Of a stretch of 64,000 nucleotides of DNA, positions 8,928 to 17,162 are shown piece after piece. The notes under the pieces are model-generated. The model saw nothing but the letters and a program-made list of their open reading frames with translations. It was not told the DNA's origin and ran no database searches. Numbering within the stretch: position 1 is the stretch's first letter; each line of letters opens with the position of its first letter. Both the position numbers and the translations under genes were made by a program. The stretch comes from Adlercreutzia caecimuris B7 (lineage in GTDB: Bacteria; Actinomycetota; Coriobacteriia; Coriobacteriales; Eggerthellaceae), in assembly GCF_000403355.2 (NCBI RefSeq), contig NZ_KE159646.1:2865960-2929959 (forward strand), given 5' to 3'.

Positions 8928-9878
8928 ATGGATATGTTCATCGAGATTCTGAAAGCGTTCTTCATCGGCGTGGTGGAGGGCATTACCGAGTGGCTGCCTA
9001 TCTCCTCTACCGGACATATGATCCTCGTGGACGAGTTCGTGAAGCTGAACGTGTCGCCTGAGTTCCTCGAGCTGTTCTTGGTGGTCATCCAACTCGGCGC
9101 CATCATGGCCGTGCTCATTTTGTACTTCCACAAGCTGAACCCCTTCTCGCCTCGCAAGACGGCGCCCGAGAAGCGCGGCACGTGGCGGCTGTGGGGCATG
9201 GTGGCCATCGGGTGCATTCCGGCGGCGGCCATCGGCCTGACCCTGGATGATTTTTTCAACGAGTACTTCTACAACGCCTGGACGGTGGCGGTGGCGCTTA
9301 TCGTGTACGGCGTGGTGTTCATCCTGCTGGAGCGGCGCAACCGCAAGCGCGAGGCGGCGTGGCTGGCGTCCCGCGGCCCGCGCGCTTCTCGGGGCGCCCA
9401 TGCGCGGCCGCTGCCCGTGGGCCCGGGCGATGACGGCGACGATGCCGAGGCCGCCCTGTTCCGCGTGCGCACCGTGGACGAGATCGACTGGAAGACGGCG
9501 CTTAAAATCGGCTGCTTCCAGATGCTCGCCATCATTCCGGGCACGAGCCGCTCGGGCTCCACCATCATCGGCGGCATGCTCTGCGGCTGCTCGCGCACGG
9601 CGGCGGCCGAGTTCACGTTCTTCTTGGCCATTCCCGTCATGTTCGGCTGGGGCGTGCTGAAGCTCATCAAGTACATCCTGGCCGTGGGTCTGGCCATGAC
9701 CGCCACCGAGATAGCCGTGCTCGTCGTGGGCATTGTGACGGCATTCGTGGTGTCGGTCATCTCCATCAAGTTCCTCATGGGTTACATCAAGAAGAACGAC
9801 TTCACCGCTTTCGGCGTGTACCGCATCATCGTGGGTATCGTGGTGTTGGCCTACTTCGGCGTGAAGGTGCTGCTGTAG
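8928..9878 (+). CDS. uppP: Undecaprenyl-diphosphatase UppP
   Basis: This 316-residue BacA/UppP enzyme dephosphorylates undecaprenyl diphosphate at the membrane so that the lipid carrier can be reused for cell-wall synthesis; it also confers bacitracin tolerance. Both signature motifs are intact: EGITEWLPISSTGH (residues 17-30) and PGTSRSG (204-210). Compared with the usual length of about 270, there is an extra charged loop at about 138-183. It appears to be transcribed alone. Confidence 0.95.
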   Translation: MDMFIEILKAFFIGVVEGITEWLPISSTGHMILVDEFVKLNVSPEFLELFLVVIQLGAIMAVLILYFHKLNPFSPRKTAPEKRGTWRLWGMVAIGCIPAAAIGLTLDDFFNEYFYNAWTVAVALIVYGVVFILLERRNRKREAAWLASRGPRASRGAHARPLPVGPGDDGDDAEAALFRVRTVDEIDWKTALKIGCFQMLAIIPGTSRSGSTIIGGMLCGCSRTAAAEFTFFLAIPVMFGWGVLKLIKYILAVGLAMTATEIAVLVVGIVTAFVVSVISIKFLMGYIKKNDFTAFGVYRIIVGIVVLAYFGVKVLL

Positions 9879-9923
9879 GCTGGATGCGGAATCGTGGATC
9901 CCGCAACATCGGTAGTCAATTGA

Positions 9924-9939
9924 ATTGTCTTATGATAAT
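9924..9939. promoter_or_regulatory. Palindromic site A upstream of module I
   Basis: ATTGTCTTATGATAAT lies 53 bases before the NrfD-like gene. It differs by one base from the site at 14557-14572 ahead of Mo operon I. The right half (TATGATAAT) could also serve as a -10, in which case a bound regulator would block it. Confidence 0.6.
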
Positions 9940-9992
9940 CTGGCCTCCAAGGAAAGGTTCCGCGCGGGCGGGTGCCGAGAAAGGGGAGGTCT

Positions 9993-10976
9993 GTGTTCAG
10001 CGAGCTGGTCGTGGCCTACCTGTTTCTCGGGGGCGCCGGTGCCGGCGCTTGCGCGGTTATGGCCGTTGCGGGACTGCTTGTCGACGGCGATCAGCTGCGC
10101 TTGTGCGCCACGTCGCGTTTTCTTGACGAGCGCGCCCGGGCCTACGGGCACTTTTTCGGAACGGGGCTTACCGCGAGCGTCGCGGTGCTCGTACTGGGAA
10201 TGATCTGCCTTGCGGCCGATGCGGGACGTCCCGATCGGCTGGTGCTGCTCGCGGTTTCCGAGCCGACGAACTATCTTGTTTTAGGGGCGTGGTCCCTTTC
10301 AGCGTGCTTTGGGCTCGGGGTTTTGGCCGTTCTTGCATGGCGCGGGATTTTGCCGGCCACTCTGGCGGCTTTTCGTGTGCTGGGCGTATTGCTGGCCGTC
10401 GTCTCGTTTGTGACCATGGCCTACACGGGGCTGTTGCTCTCGAGTATGGCTTCGGTGCCGTTATGGCACAGTCTGTGGCTGCCGGTGATGTTCGTGCTTT
10501 CGAGCCTCTCGTGCGGCATCGCGCTGGTGCTGGCCAGCGCGATACTGGGGAGAAGCGCCTGTGCTTTCGCAAGCGTGCTGCGCATGCTCGTTCGCATCGA
10601 CGGTCTGATTATCGTTGTCGAGGCGCTGGTTCTGGCGGCTTGGCTGGTTGCCGTATGTGCGGCGGCGGGCGCCGGGTCGGCAGATGCGAATGCGACATCC
10701 ACCGATGCCGCCGCCCTTGCCTCGGTGCGCCTGCTGCTTGCGGGACCGGATGCGTTGGCATTCTGGGTGGGCTTGGTGGCCGTCGGGCTCGTTGTGCCGC
10801 TGGCCATCGATGCGATCGCCTCGTGCGCCCTCAGTTCGCCCCGCGCCTCCTTGGCGACGCTGTCCGGACAGACCGCGTTTCTGGCATCGGCGACAGGTGT
10901 CCTCGTCGGGGGCGCTTGTTTGCGCGCAACCATTGTGTCCGCTGCTCTTGTGCCCGCCGCCGTGAGCTTGCTCTAA
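9993..10976 (+). CDS. Orphan NrfD/DmsC-like membrane protein (module I)
   Basis: This 327-residue protein with about nine hydrophobic helices begins FSELVVAYLFLGGAGAGACAV, the glycine-rich opening typical of NrfD/PsrC quinol-interacting subunits. Unlike the NrfD genes at 17792 and 58609 it has no catalytic or Fe-S subunit beside it. The GTG at 9993 follows GGGGAGG at 9983-9989, and the paralogue at 49609 starts at the equivalent codon. It is followed at 23 bases by a GntR regulator and then an SPFH protein. It probably exchanges electrons with menaquinone, possibly for Mo enzyme I, but this is inference. Confidence 0.7.
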   Translation: MFSELVVAYLFLGGAGAGACAVMAVAGLLVDGDQLRLCATSRFLDERARAYGHFFGTGLTASVAVLVLGMICLAADAGRPDRLVLLAVSEPTNYLVLGAWSLSACFGLGVLAVLAWRGILPATLAAFRVLGVLLAVVSFVTMAYTGLLLSSMASVPLWHSLWLPVMFVLSSLSCGIALVLASAILGRSACAFASVLRMLVRIDGLIIVVEALVLAAWLVAVCAAAGAGSADANATSTDAAALASVRLLLAGPDALAFWVGLVAVGLVVPLAIDAIASCALSSPRASLATLSGQTAFLASATGVLVGGACLRATIVSAALVPAAVSLL

Positions 10977-10999
10977 CCGCCCTCAAGAGAAAGGCCCCC

Positions 11000-11461
11000 A
11001 TGTTTCCCTTCGAGATCGACGAATCCAGCGACGTGCCCCTGTGGGTGCAGCTGCGCAACCGCATCGCCTACCTTATCAACGACGGCTACTTCAAGCCCGG
11101 CGACAAGCTGCCCACGGTGCGCGGCTTGGCCTCGGAGATCTCCATCAACTACAACACGGTGAACAAGGCCTATCTGAGCCTGGTGTCCGACGGGTATCTG
11201 GAATCGACCCGCGGCCGCGGCGTGTTCGTGACCGACATGGTGGCGCAAGAGGGCGGCGAGGGCCGCGCCGAAGTAGAGGCGGTGCTCGACGAGTGTATCG
11301 CCTCGTGCCGTGAGATGGGCATGGACTACGACGACATCGAGCATGCCATGGGCCGCAAGATCAAGCGCCTGAAGCACGAGGAGGCCCGCGAGCGGGGCGA
11401 GGTGGCGGCCCGTATCATCGACTTCGAGCCGAAGCGCACCTTGCCGGCGCAAGAGGCCTGA
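11000..11461 (+). CDS. YtrA-type GntR regulator (module I)
   Basis: The 153-residue protein has an N-terminal winged helix-turn-helix (about 10-78; PLWVQLRNRIAYLINDGYF, then PTVRGLASEISINYNTVNKAY) and a short C-terminal helical tail. That is the YtrA arrangement, lacking the large ligand domain of other GntR proteins. Its paralogue at 51720 has the same opening. It is the best candidate to bind site A upstream of its own operon and of Mo operon I. Confidence 0.85.
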   Translation: MFPFEIDESSDVPLWVQLRNRIAYLINDGYFKPGDKLPTVRGLASEISINYNTVNKAYLSLVSDGYLESTRGRGVFVTDMVAQEGGEGRAEVEAVLDECIASCREMGMDYDDIEHAMGRKIKRLKHEEARERGEVAARIIDFEPKRTLPAQEA

Positions 11462-11546
11462 TCGGCGCGCCCGGCGCGCACGTTTTGACCGTCCAGAGTC
11501 CGAATTTGGCGCAGGGGCGGAGAAGGAAAGGGAGAAGGAGAGAACG

Positions 11547-12494
11547 ATGCGCAGGCAGTCAAACGAGGCCGGCCCGTCCGAGAATCGCAGCCGCCGCTTT
11601 CGCGTGGCGCCCGACGCCTCCACGCAGGTGGTGGAGGAGCGGGCGTCGAATGCCGGGGTGCTCCTGTTCTCGGCAGTGCTCTTCGCCGCGGTGTTCCTCG
11701 TGGCGTTGGGCCTCGGTGGCCTGGTGGCGGGCGTCGTCACGCTGCCGGGCATTGCGGTTGCGGCTGTGGCGGCGGCGTTGGGGACGGCCAGCTGCCATGT
11801 TGCCCAGCAGTGGGAACGGGTGGTAGTGCTGCGCCTGGGCCGTTTCAACCGCGTGTCGGGCCCGGGGCTGTTCTGGACGTGGCCCGTCGTGGAGGCGAAT
11901 ACCCTGCGGGTGGACACGCGCATGCGGGTGACCACCTTCTACGCCGAGGAGACGCTCACGGCCGATCTGGTGCCCTTGGATGTGGATGCCGTGCTGTTCT
12001 GGCACGTGTGGGACGCGAAGGCGGCCTGCCTGGAAGTGGGCGATTTCACCCGGGCTGTGGAGATGGCGGCCCAAACGGCCCTGCGCGACGCCATCGGCCG
12101 GGCGGGGGCCGCCGAGGTGGCCATCCGCCGCGAGCAGCTGGACCGCGAGCTCAAGCGCGTGCTGGAGGAGAAGACGGCGCCCTGGGGCGTGACCGTGCTG
12201 TCGGTGGAGGTGCGCGACATTTTGCTGCCTCGCGAGCTGCAAGAGGCCATGAGCCTGGAGGCCCAGGCCGAGCAGCGCAAGAAGGCCCGCATTATCCTCA
12301 TGGAGGCGGAGCAGGACGTCTTCGAGACCCTGGCCGAGATGGAGGACTTGGTGGGCGGCCCCGAGGCCGTGGGGCGTCTGCGCACCATGCACCTGCTGAA
12401 CGAGTCGCTGCGCGAGGGCAAGGGCACCGTGGTTATCCCCAGCGCCTTCGCCGAGGGCTTCAACGAGGGCGTGGGCGACCTGCTCAAGGGGTAG
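11547..12494 (+). CDS. SPFH/Band 7 stomatin-like protein (module I)
   Basis: The 315-residue protein has an N-terminal membrane hairpin (about 36-80) followed by an SPFH domain (EQWERVVVLRLGRF-like opening, LVPLDVDAVLFWHVWDA, and WGVTVLSVEVRDILLP). It has the organisation of prokaryotic stomatins, which oligomerise at the membrane and scaffold or stabilise membrane proteins. No NfeD partner gene is nearby; its consistent partner in this window is an NrfD-like protein. RBS GGAGAAGGAGAG precedes the ATG. Confidence 0.85.
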   Translation: MRRQSNEAGPSENRSRRFRVAPDASTQVVEERASNAGVLLFSAVLFAAVFLVALGLGGLVAGVVTLPGIAVAAVAAALGTASCHVAQQWERVVVLRLGRFNRVSGPGLFWTWPVVEANTLRVDTRMRVTTFYAEETLTADLVPLDVDAVLFWHVWDAKAACLEVGDFTRAVEMAAQTALRDAIGRAGAAEVAIRREQLDRELKRVLEEKTAPWGVTVLSVEVRDILLPRELQEAMSLEAQAEQRKKARIILMEAEQDVFETLAEMEDLVGGPEAVGRLRTMHLLNESLREGKGTVVIPSAFAEGFNEGVGDLLKG

Positions 12495-12549
12495 ATATCA
12501 AGAATCTTTGATATTCCGCCAAACCGCCAATTCGTCAAGAATATTTGAC
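12495..12549. promoter_or_regulatory. Two related palindromes upstream of the DUF1810-HAD gene
   Basis: The first palindrome, ATATCAAGAATCTTTGATAT (12495-12514), starts directly after the SPFH stop codon. The second, GTCAAGAATATTTGAC, is at 12534-12549. Both share TCAAGAAT-N-TTTGA and their centres are 37 bases apart. They look like a repeated operator for the downstream gene. Confidence 0.5.
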
Positions 12550-12700
12550 AGCCCTACAAACACGCAGCCTGATTCCAGGGTCGAATGCGTTTGAGCTCGG
12601 GGTGTATTGCAAAAATCGGACTATTGCGACTACGTTCAAGGGCGTCGATATGCGGTAGCGTGGTCTTCGATGGAATTGAGGGACGTGGGAAGGTGGCGAC

Positions 12701-13759
12701 ATGGCGGAGCATCGCGACGAGTTGAACATCGGTCGTTTTCTGGAAGCGCAGGCTGGTGGCATCTACGAGCAGGCGTTGGCGGAATTGCGGGCCGGCTGCA
12801 AGCAAGGGCACTGGATTTGGTTCGTCTTCCCGCAAGTGCGGGGTCTCGGGTTCAGTTGGGCGGCCGACTACTACGGTATCGGAAGCTGGGAAGAGGCCGA
12901 GGCCTACCTGGCCGACGAGGTGCTGAGGAGCCGTCTGCGCGAGGCGGCCCGAGCGCTGCTCGATCTGCCGGGGGACGACCCCGAGGCCGTGCTCGGACCT
13001 ATCGACGCCCTGAAAGTGCGCTCCTCCTGCACGCTCTTCGAGCTGGTGAGCGATGCCCCGGAGTTCCCTGCCGTCCTGAATCGCCACTACGCCGGCGAGC
13101 GCGATCCCCTTACGCTGGAGATAGTCAAGGGCTTTCCGACGCACAACGTGCTCTTTCTTGATTTTGATGGTGTCATGCAGCCTGATTACGACAAAAGCCA
13201 TGAGATGCCATTGGATGAATTTTGCGCATTGAGGACATGGGCGGCGGAAAACTATGAAGACGAAGGATTTCTCCACGTGGGAAATGATGATATAGCTGCT
13301 GCCCTGCGAGATTGGACGAACGAGGCCGTCGAAGGTGTCCGGCGTATCGCAGAAGAGGGGGATGCGCGTATTGTCATATCGAGTAGTTGGCGCTTTTACG
13401 ACGAGGACGACAATCTTCGGTGCCTGCTCAAGCTCAGAGGACTCGACGGGCATTTCGCGGGCGCTCTTTCACGTAGCCATTCCCTGGAGAGAGAAGATGC
13501 CATACGGTTGTATTTGGCGCAGCATCCCTGTTCGGTTCGGAATTATGTAGCGGTAGACGACGCAAAGCTGATCGGTCTCGATGGCCATTTTGTCCGCATC
13601 CGCAAAGGATCGATTCGAGAAGAAGATGCGGAAAAGGCGCTCTTGGTTTTGAACGGAGAAGGGTATTGCGAGTACGAAGGCGATGACGAAGGTGACGAAG
13701 AAGAGGGGTTTTGGGAGCTTGACCCCGTTGTCGCCTCCTCAATAGAGTGGCGCATGTGA
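12701..13759 (+). CDS. DUF1810-HAD (SAK-type) fusion protein
   Basis: This 352-residue two-domain protein has a DUF1810 domain at residues 1-142 (HWIWFVFPQ at 37-45, SSCTLFELV near 108-116). Residues 150-330 resemble the HAD phosphatase domain found in Swiss-Army-Knife RNA repair proteins: LDFDGV at 153-158, ISSSWRF at about 226-232 and VDDAK near 284. The tail is very acidic. The first half is GC-rich, while the second half and the following genes are AT-richer, as if a foreign 3' part had been joined. A role in nucleic-acid end repair or nucleotide metabolism is a family-based guess. Confidence 0.65.
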   Translation: MAEHRDELNIGRFLEAQAGGIYEQALAELRAGCKQGHWIWFVFPQVRGLGFSWAADYYGIGSWEEAEAYLADEVLRSRLREAARALLDLPGDDPEAVLGPIDALKVRSSCTLFELVSDAPEFPAVLNRHYAGERDPLTLEIVKGFPTHNVLFLDFDGVMQPDYDKSHEMPLDEFCALRTWAAENYEDEGFLHVGNDDIAAALRDWTNEAVEGVRRIAEEGDARIVISSSWRFYDEDDNLRCLLKLRGLDGHFAGALSRSHSLEREDAIRLYLAQHPCSVRNYVAVDDAKLIGLDGHFVRIRKGSIREEDAEKALLVLNGEGYCEYEGDDEGDEEEGFWELDPVVASSIEWRM

Positions 13760-13821
13760 AAACTAATTGGAACCGTCAGGGCTGGATAGCGAAAATTGAA
13801 ATCCTCTTGATGATTGAAAGT

Positions 13822-13863
13822 GGTATCGAATTCGAATAGAATATGAGTACTTGAATCGATACC
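13822..13863. promoter_or_regulatory. Inverted repeat before the toxin-antitoxin pair
   Basis: GGTATCGA (13822-13829) and its complement TCGATACC (13856-13863) flank an AT-rich stretch (AGAATATGAG) that would hold the promoter. Antitoxins of this kind usually bind such repeats to repress their own operon. Confidence 0.55.
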
Positions 13864-13881
13864 TTTTGAAGGGAGTTAATC

Positions 13882-14199
13882 ATGCCCTTGCCAGTTGTTG
13901 ACATGCCTCGCACAACCCCGATCTATTCGTTCGCTGCTCTCAAAAGCAAGCAGCGAGAGGTTAAGGAACGCGGAAGTCGTGAAGTAGTGCACATCACCGA
14001 GAATGGAAACGCGGCCTATGTTTTCTGTTCGGAAGAGGTGTTCGCCGAAGAGAAGGCCCAAGCGGTGAGGGATGCACTCTACGAGCAGGAGCTTATTTCC
14101 CTTCTCGAGCGCGCGGAGGCTGACCGTGAAGCGGGTCGTGTCTATCATGGCATCGATGCTGTTAAGTGCGAAATAGGCAAGAGGCTTCAAAATGGCTGA
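13882..14199 (+). CDS. Phd/YefM-like antitoxin
   Basis: The 105-residue protein starts with a DNA-binding region (YSFAALKSKQREVKERG, then VVHITENGNAAYVFCSEE) typical of Phd/YefM antitoxins, followed by a charged helical tail that would wrap the toxin. RBS GGGAG is five bases before the ATG. Its last eight bases overlap the toxin gene. Confidence 0.75.
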   Translation: MPLPVVDMPRTTPIYSFAALKSKQREVKERGSREVVHITENGNAAYVFCSEEVFAEEKAQAVRDALYEQELISLLERAEADREAGRVYHGIDAVKCEIGKRLQNG

Positions 14200-14461
14200 C
14201 ATCGATTTTTCGGAGGCCTTCGTTGAGGGCATGCTCAAGGTTCGTCTTGAGTCAAAGCGCAACGAAATATTCGAAAAGATAGAATTGCTTGCGTTTGTGC
14301 CTGAGATGGGTTCGAGAATTCTGCCAGAATCTGTCGTGCGTCGTTTCGGTAGGGAAGTAAGAAAAGTCGTTATCGATCCTTTCGATATCATCTACCGGTA
14401 TTTTCCCGAGGAAGATCTTGTCTTTGTGGAAGGTCTGCTTTATCAAAGGGAAGCTCAGTAG
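14192..14461 (+). CDS. ParE/RelE-type toxin
   Basis: The 89-residue protein has the ParE/RelE pattern: an N-terminal helical region, then RRFGREVRKVVIDPFDIIYRYFPEEDLVFVEGLLYQR, in which the I-Y-R-Y strand and the C-terminal hydrophobic strand match this fold. Members either poison gyrase or cleave mRNA; which applies here cannot be decided. It overlaps the antitoxin gene and is AT-richer than the neighbouring operons. Confidence 0.75.
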   Translation: MADIDFSEAFVEGMLKVRLESKRNEIFEKIELLAFVPEMGSRILPESVVRRFGREVRKVVIDPFDIIYRYFPEEDLVFVEGLLYQREAQ

Positions 14462-14556
14462 ACGTGGGCGGACTCCAGGCGGCTTTGAATTCCAGGAGAA
14501 CTGTCCTTACTGCGCTGTCAGATTAATTATCCTCAAAATAGATAACCCATTTCAAA

Positions 14557-14604
14557 ATTGTCATATGATAATCCTTGCATTGTCATATGACAATTTGCTA
14601 TAGT
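14557..14604 (+). promoter_or_regulatory. Promoter of Mo operon I with tandem site A operators
   Basis: ATTGTCATATGATAAT (14557-14572) and the perfect palindrome ATTGTCATATGACAAT (14579-14594) have centres 22 bases apart, two helical turns. A promoter TTGCAT (14575-14580), 18-base spacer and TATAGT (14599-14604) surrounds the second palindrome. A protein on these sites would block RNA polymerase. Confidence 0.7.
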
Positions 14605-14730
14605 GTGCCCCGTGGAATTTGGCCAATTCTCAAGGATTACCAGTTTGAGGGGACGAAACAGCGGCCGCGTGAGGAGACGCGGCCCGCAACGCCGGGAAGG
14701 CGCGGTCCCTGGGAATTCAAAGGAGGAGAG

Positions 14731-17154
14731 ATGTCGGGAGCACGAAACTCCACGCTCACCCGCAGGAGCTTCCTCAAGACAACGGGCGCGGCCGCTGCCG
14801 GGCTCGCCTGTGTGGGCGCCGCTGGTGCTGCCTTGAGCGGTGAGGTGCTGGCCCCTGCCCGGGCCCATGCAGAGGGAGAGGAGCGCACGGCTCATCTGTG
14901 CCACCAGTTCCATTGCTTGACGGGATGCAATCTGAAATGCACCATTCGCGATGACCGCATCACGCTGATCGAGCCGAGCGACTTGATGGTCGACAAGAAA
15001 CACTCGACCATCTGTCTGCGCGGCATCGGCGAGGTCGCGCACATTTACGCACAGGATCGTCTCAAGGTGCCGATGAAGCGCGTTGGCGAACGCGGCGAGG
15101 GTGAATTCGTCCAGATTAGCTGGGACGAGGCCATCCAGACTATCGCCGACAACCTGAAGGAGGCCCAGCAGAAATACGGCGAGGGATCGGTCTTCATCCG
15201 CAAGTCCACCGAGGCGGGCATAGAATTCGACTTCCTGGCCCAGCTGATCCATGCGGATTCTGGTGGCAACTGGGGACTCGACCGCGGCCAGGCCAACGGC
15301 CTGGGGCCGGCTCTGGGCCCGTGGAGCTATCTTTCGAACCGCTCCCACTGGGAGTTCAAGGATGCGGCCACCATTATCGAGCTGAGCCACAATCCTTTGG
15401 AGAGCGCCATGGTATGGTCGCGCCCGCTGATGGATGCGAAGGAGGCGGGCACCTACATTGTGACCATCGACCCGCGCTTCACGGGCACGGCGGCGAAATC
15501 CAACGAGTGGCTTCCCGTGCGTCCCGGCACCGACGCGGCGATTATCCAGGGCATGCTGAAGGCCATCGTGGACAATGGCTGGTATGACGAGGAGTTCATG
15601 CTCGCACGTACTTCCTGCCCCTATCTGGTTGATCGCGCCACGGGAAAGAGCTATCGCAGCGCCGAGGTCGTGGCCCCCAACCCGACCGTGGTCGGCGCCG
15701 AGCCCGTGGGCGCCCCCTTCGTGTGGGACACCGTGACCAATGCCCCGGTTCTGTACGACAACGCGACCGCCGTGCCGGCCCTCGAGGGCGAGTGGACGGT
15801 GGACGGCATGCAGCTGGTTACCGAGTTCACGCTCATCAAGGAGTGGCTGGATACGATCACGCTTAGTTGGGCTGCGCAGACGTCGGGCATCGACGAGCAG
15901 GTTATCGTGAACTTGGCCGACCGCTATGCCAACAACGGCCCTGCCATTATCGACATCGGACTGGGTGGTGCCGACAAGTACACCAACGCCGATGTGCTGG
16001 GCCACTCGACGGCTCTGCTGGTGGCCTTGACCGGCCAGTACGGCAAGAAGGGCGCGGGCCTCGGCTCCTATTGCGGCTTGGGCTCCAATGATCCTTCGGC
16101 AACGCTCAACTACTGGGTTCTTCCCGAGGAGTACCACTACGGGGAAAGCCCGGTTGCCATGTACGACATGCCCTACCAGGAGAACAACATTCATGCGGCC
16201 CTGACGTTCGGCGATGCGTTCACCCTTGAGGCCGGAGCGGCGAACGACATGCTCGAGTGGGTGAAGTCCCTCGACTTCTTCGCCATCGTCGACCTGTACC
16301 ACTCATCGGCGGTGGACTACGCCGACATCGTATTGCCTGCCTGTACGAAATTCGAGTGCGAGGAGAACGTGAAGCAGCTGCGCGACAGCATGGGCCACGT
16401 GATGCTGGCCAACGGCATGGTCGCCCCGCTGTTCGAATCGAAGAGCGACTTGCAGATCGAGCGCTTGCTCGCCGCCCAGTGGGGTCTTGAGGATCTGCTG
16501 CCCGAGACCTACGAGGAGCTCGCGCGGTTCATGCTCGACGGCGCGGCGGAGCTCGACCCGCGCATGGAGGGCATCACCTACGACGCTCTGCTGGCCAACG
16601 GGGGCGTCATGGCCCTGCCGGAAACCGGCGAGGACTACCTGCCCGACGGATTGGCCGAGGGCTTCCTGACGCCGTCCACGCGCATCGAGCTGTACTACGA
16701 GTATTTGGCCGACCAGGGCCATGGGCTGCCAGTTTACGAGGACGCGAACGAGGCCTACGAGAGCAATCCCAAGAAAGAGCAGTTCCCGCTGTACTTCACC
16801 CAGGGCAAGAGCCGTTATCGCATCCATGCCTACTACTCTGCGAACGAGTGGTTCCAGGAGGACTTCGGCCCCAGCCTGAACATGGCACCCGAGGATGCCG
16901 AGGCTCGCGGCATCGTCACCGGCGACGACGTGCGCGTCTTTAACGATCGCGGCTCCTTCGTGGCGACGGCGCTGGTGAACCGCTCGCTGCAGCCGGGCGT
17001 GCTCTTCATGGCCGAGACGACCTACACGCGCTACTACAAGGAAGGGTTCTTGCAGAACGTGACCAACTCGGCGCGGCTCGAGCGCGGCTATTCGATGTTC
17101 TTCGGCCCCCAGATTCCCTACAACGATGTGTTGGTGGAAGTAGAGAAGGCGTAG
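14731..17154 (+). CDS. Tat-exported molybdopterin oxidoreductase, catalytic subunit (operon I)
   Basis: This 807-residue member of the DMSO-reductase superfamily has a Tat signal RRSFLK (residues 11-16) followed by a hydrophobic Ala-rich stretch and a probable cleavage near AHA. A [4Fe-4S] motif follows: Cys62, Cys66, Cys70 and Cys95. The protein should act outside the membrane, reducing or oxidising an organic or inorganic substrate. With the two following genes it forms a CISM-type complex (Psr/Phs/Ttr-like). Gut Eggerthellaceae use relatives as catechol dehydroxylases and other reductases, but the substrate and the Mo ligand cannot be settled here. RBS AAAGGAGG precedes the ATG. Confidence 0.85.
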   Translation: MSGARNSTLTRRSFLKTTGAAAAGLACVGAAGAALSGEVLAPARAHAEGEERTAHLCHQFHCLTGCNLKCTIRDDRITLIEPSDLMVDKKHSTICLRGIGEVAHIYAQDRLKVPMKRVGERGEGEFVQISWDEAIQTIADNLKEAQQKYGEGSVFIRKSTEAGIEFDFLAQLIHADSGGNWGLDRGQANGLGPALGPWSYLSNRSHWEFKDAATIIELSHNPLESAMVWSRPLMDAKEAGTYIVTIDPRFTGTAAKSNEWLPVRPGTDAAIIQGMLKAIVDNGWYDEEFMLARTSCPYLVDRATGKSYRSAEVVAPNPTVVGAEPVGAPFVWDTVTNAPVLYDNATAVPALEGEWTVDGMQLVTEFTLIKEWLDTITLSWAAQTSGIDEQVIVNLADRYANNGPAIIDIGLGGADKYTNADVLGHSTALLVALTGQYGKKGAGLGSYCGLGSNDPSATLNYWVLPEEYHYGESPVAMYDMPYQENNIHAALTFGDAFTLEAGAANDMLEWVKSLDFFAIVDLYHSSAVDYADIVLPACTKFECEENVKQLRDSMGHVMLANGMVAPLFESKSDLQIERLLAAQWGLEDLLPETYEELARFMLDGAAELDPRMEGITYDALLANGGVMALPETGEDYLPDGLAEGFLTPSTRIELYYEYLADQGHGLPVYEDANEAYESNPKKEQFPLYFTQGKSRYRIHAYYSANEWFQEDFGPSLNMAPEDAEARGIVTGDDVRVFNDRGSFVATALVNRSLQPGVLFMAETTYTRYYKEGFLQNVTNSARLERGYSMFFGPQIPYNDVLVEVEKA

Positions 17155-17162
17155 GTGAAATC

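Noticed and set aside
8582-9259. Minus-strand frame over the uppP start
   Set aside because: Antisense to the well-supported uppP gene, without a recognisable family.
14557-14594. FNR/CRP binding sites
   Set aside because: TTGTC-N4-GACAA is similar in shape to the FNR box TTGAT-N4-ATCAA but the half-site differs, and a local GntR gene shares the motif; no CRP/FNR gene is in the window.
14533-16302. 589-codon minus-strand frame opposite Mo oxidoreductase I
   Set aside because: Antisense shadow of a gene with clear Tat and Fe-S motifs; it would also cover the promoter and operators.
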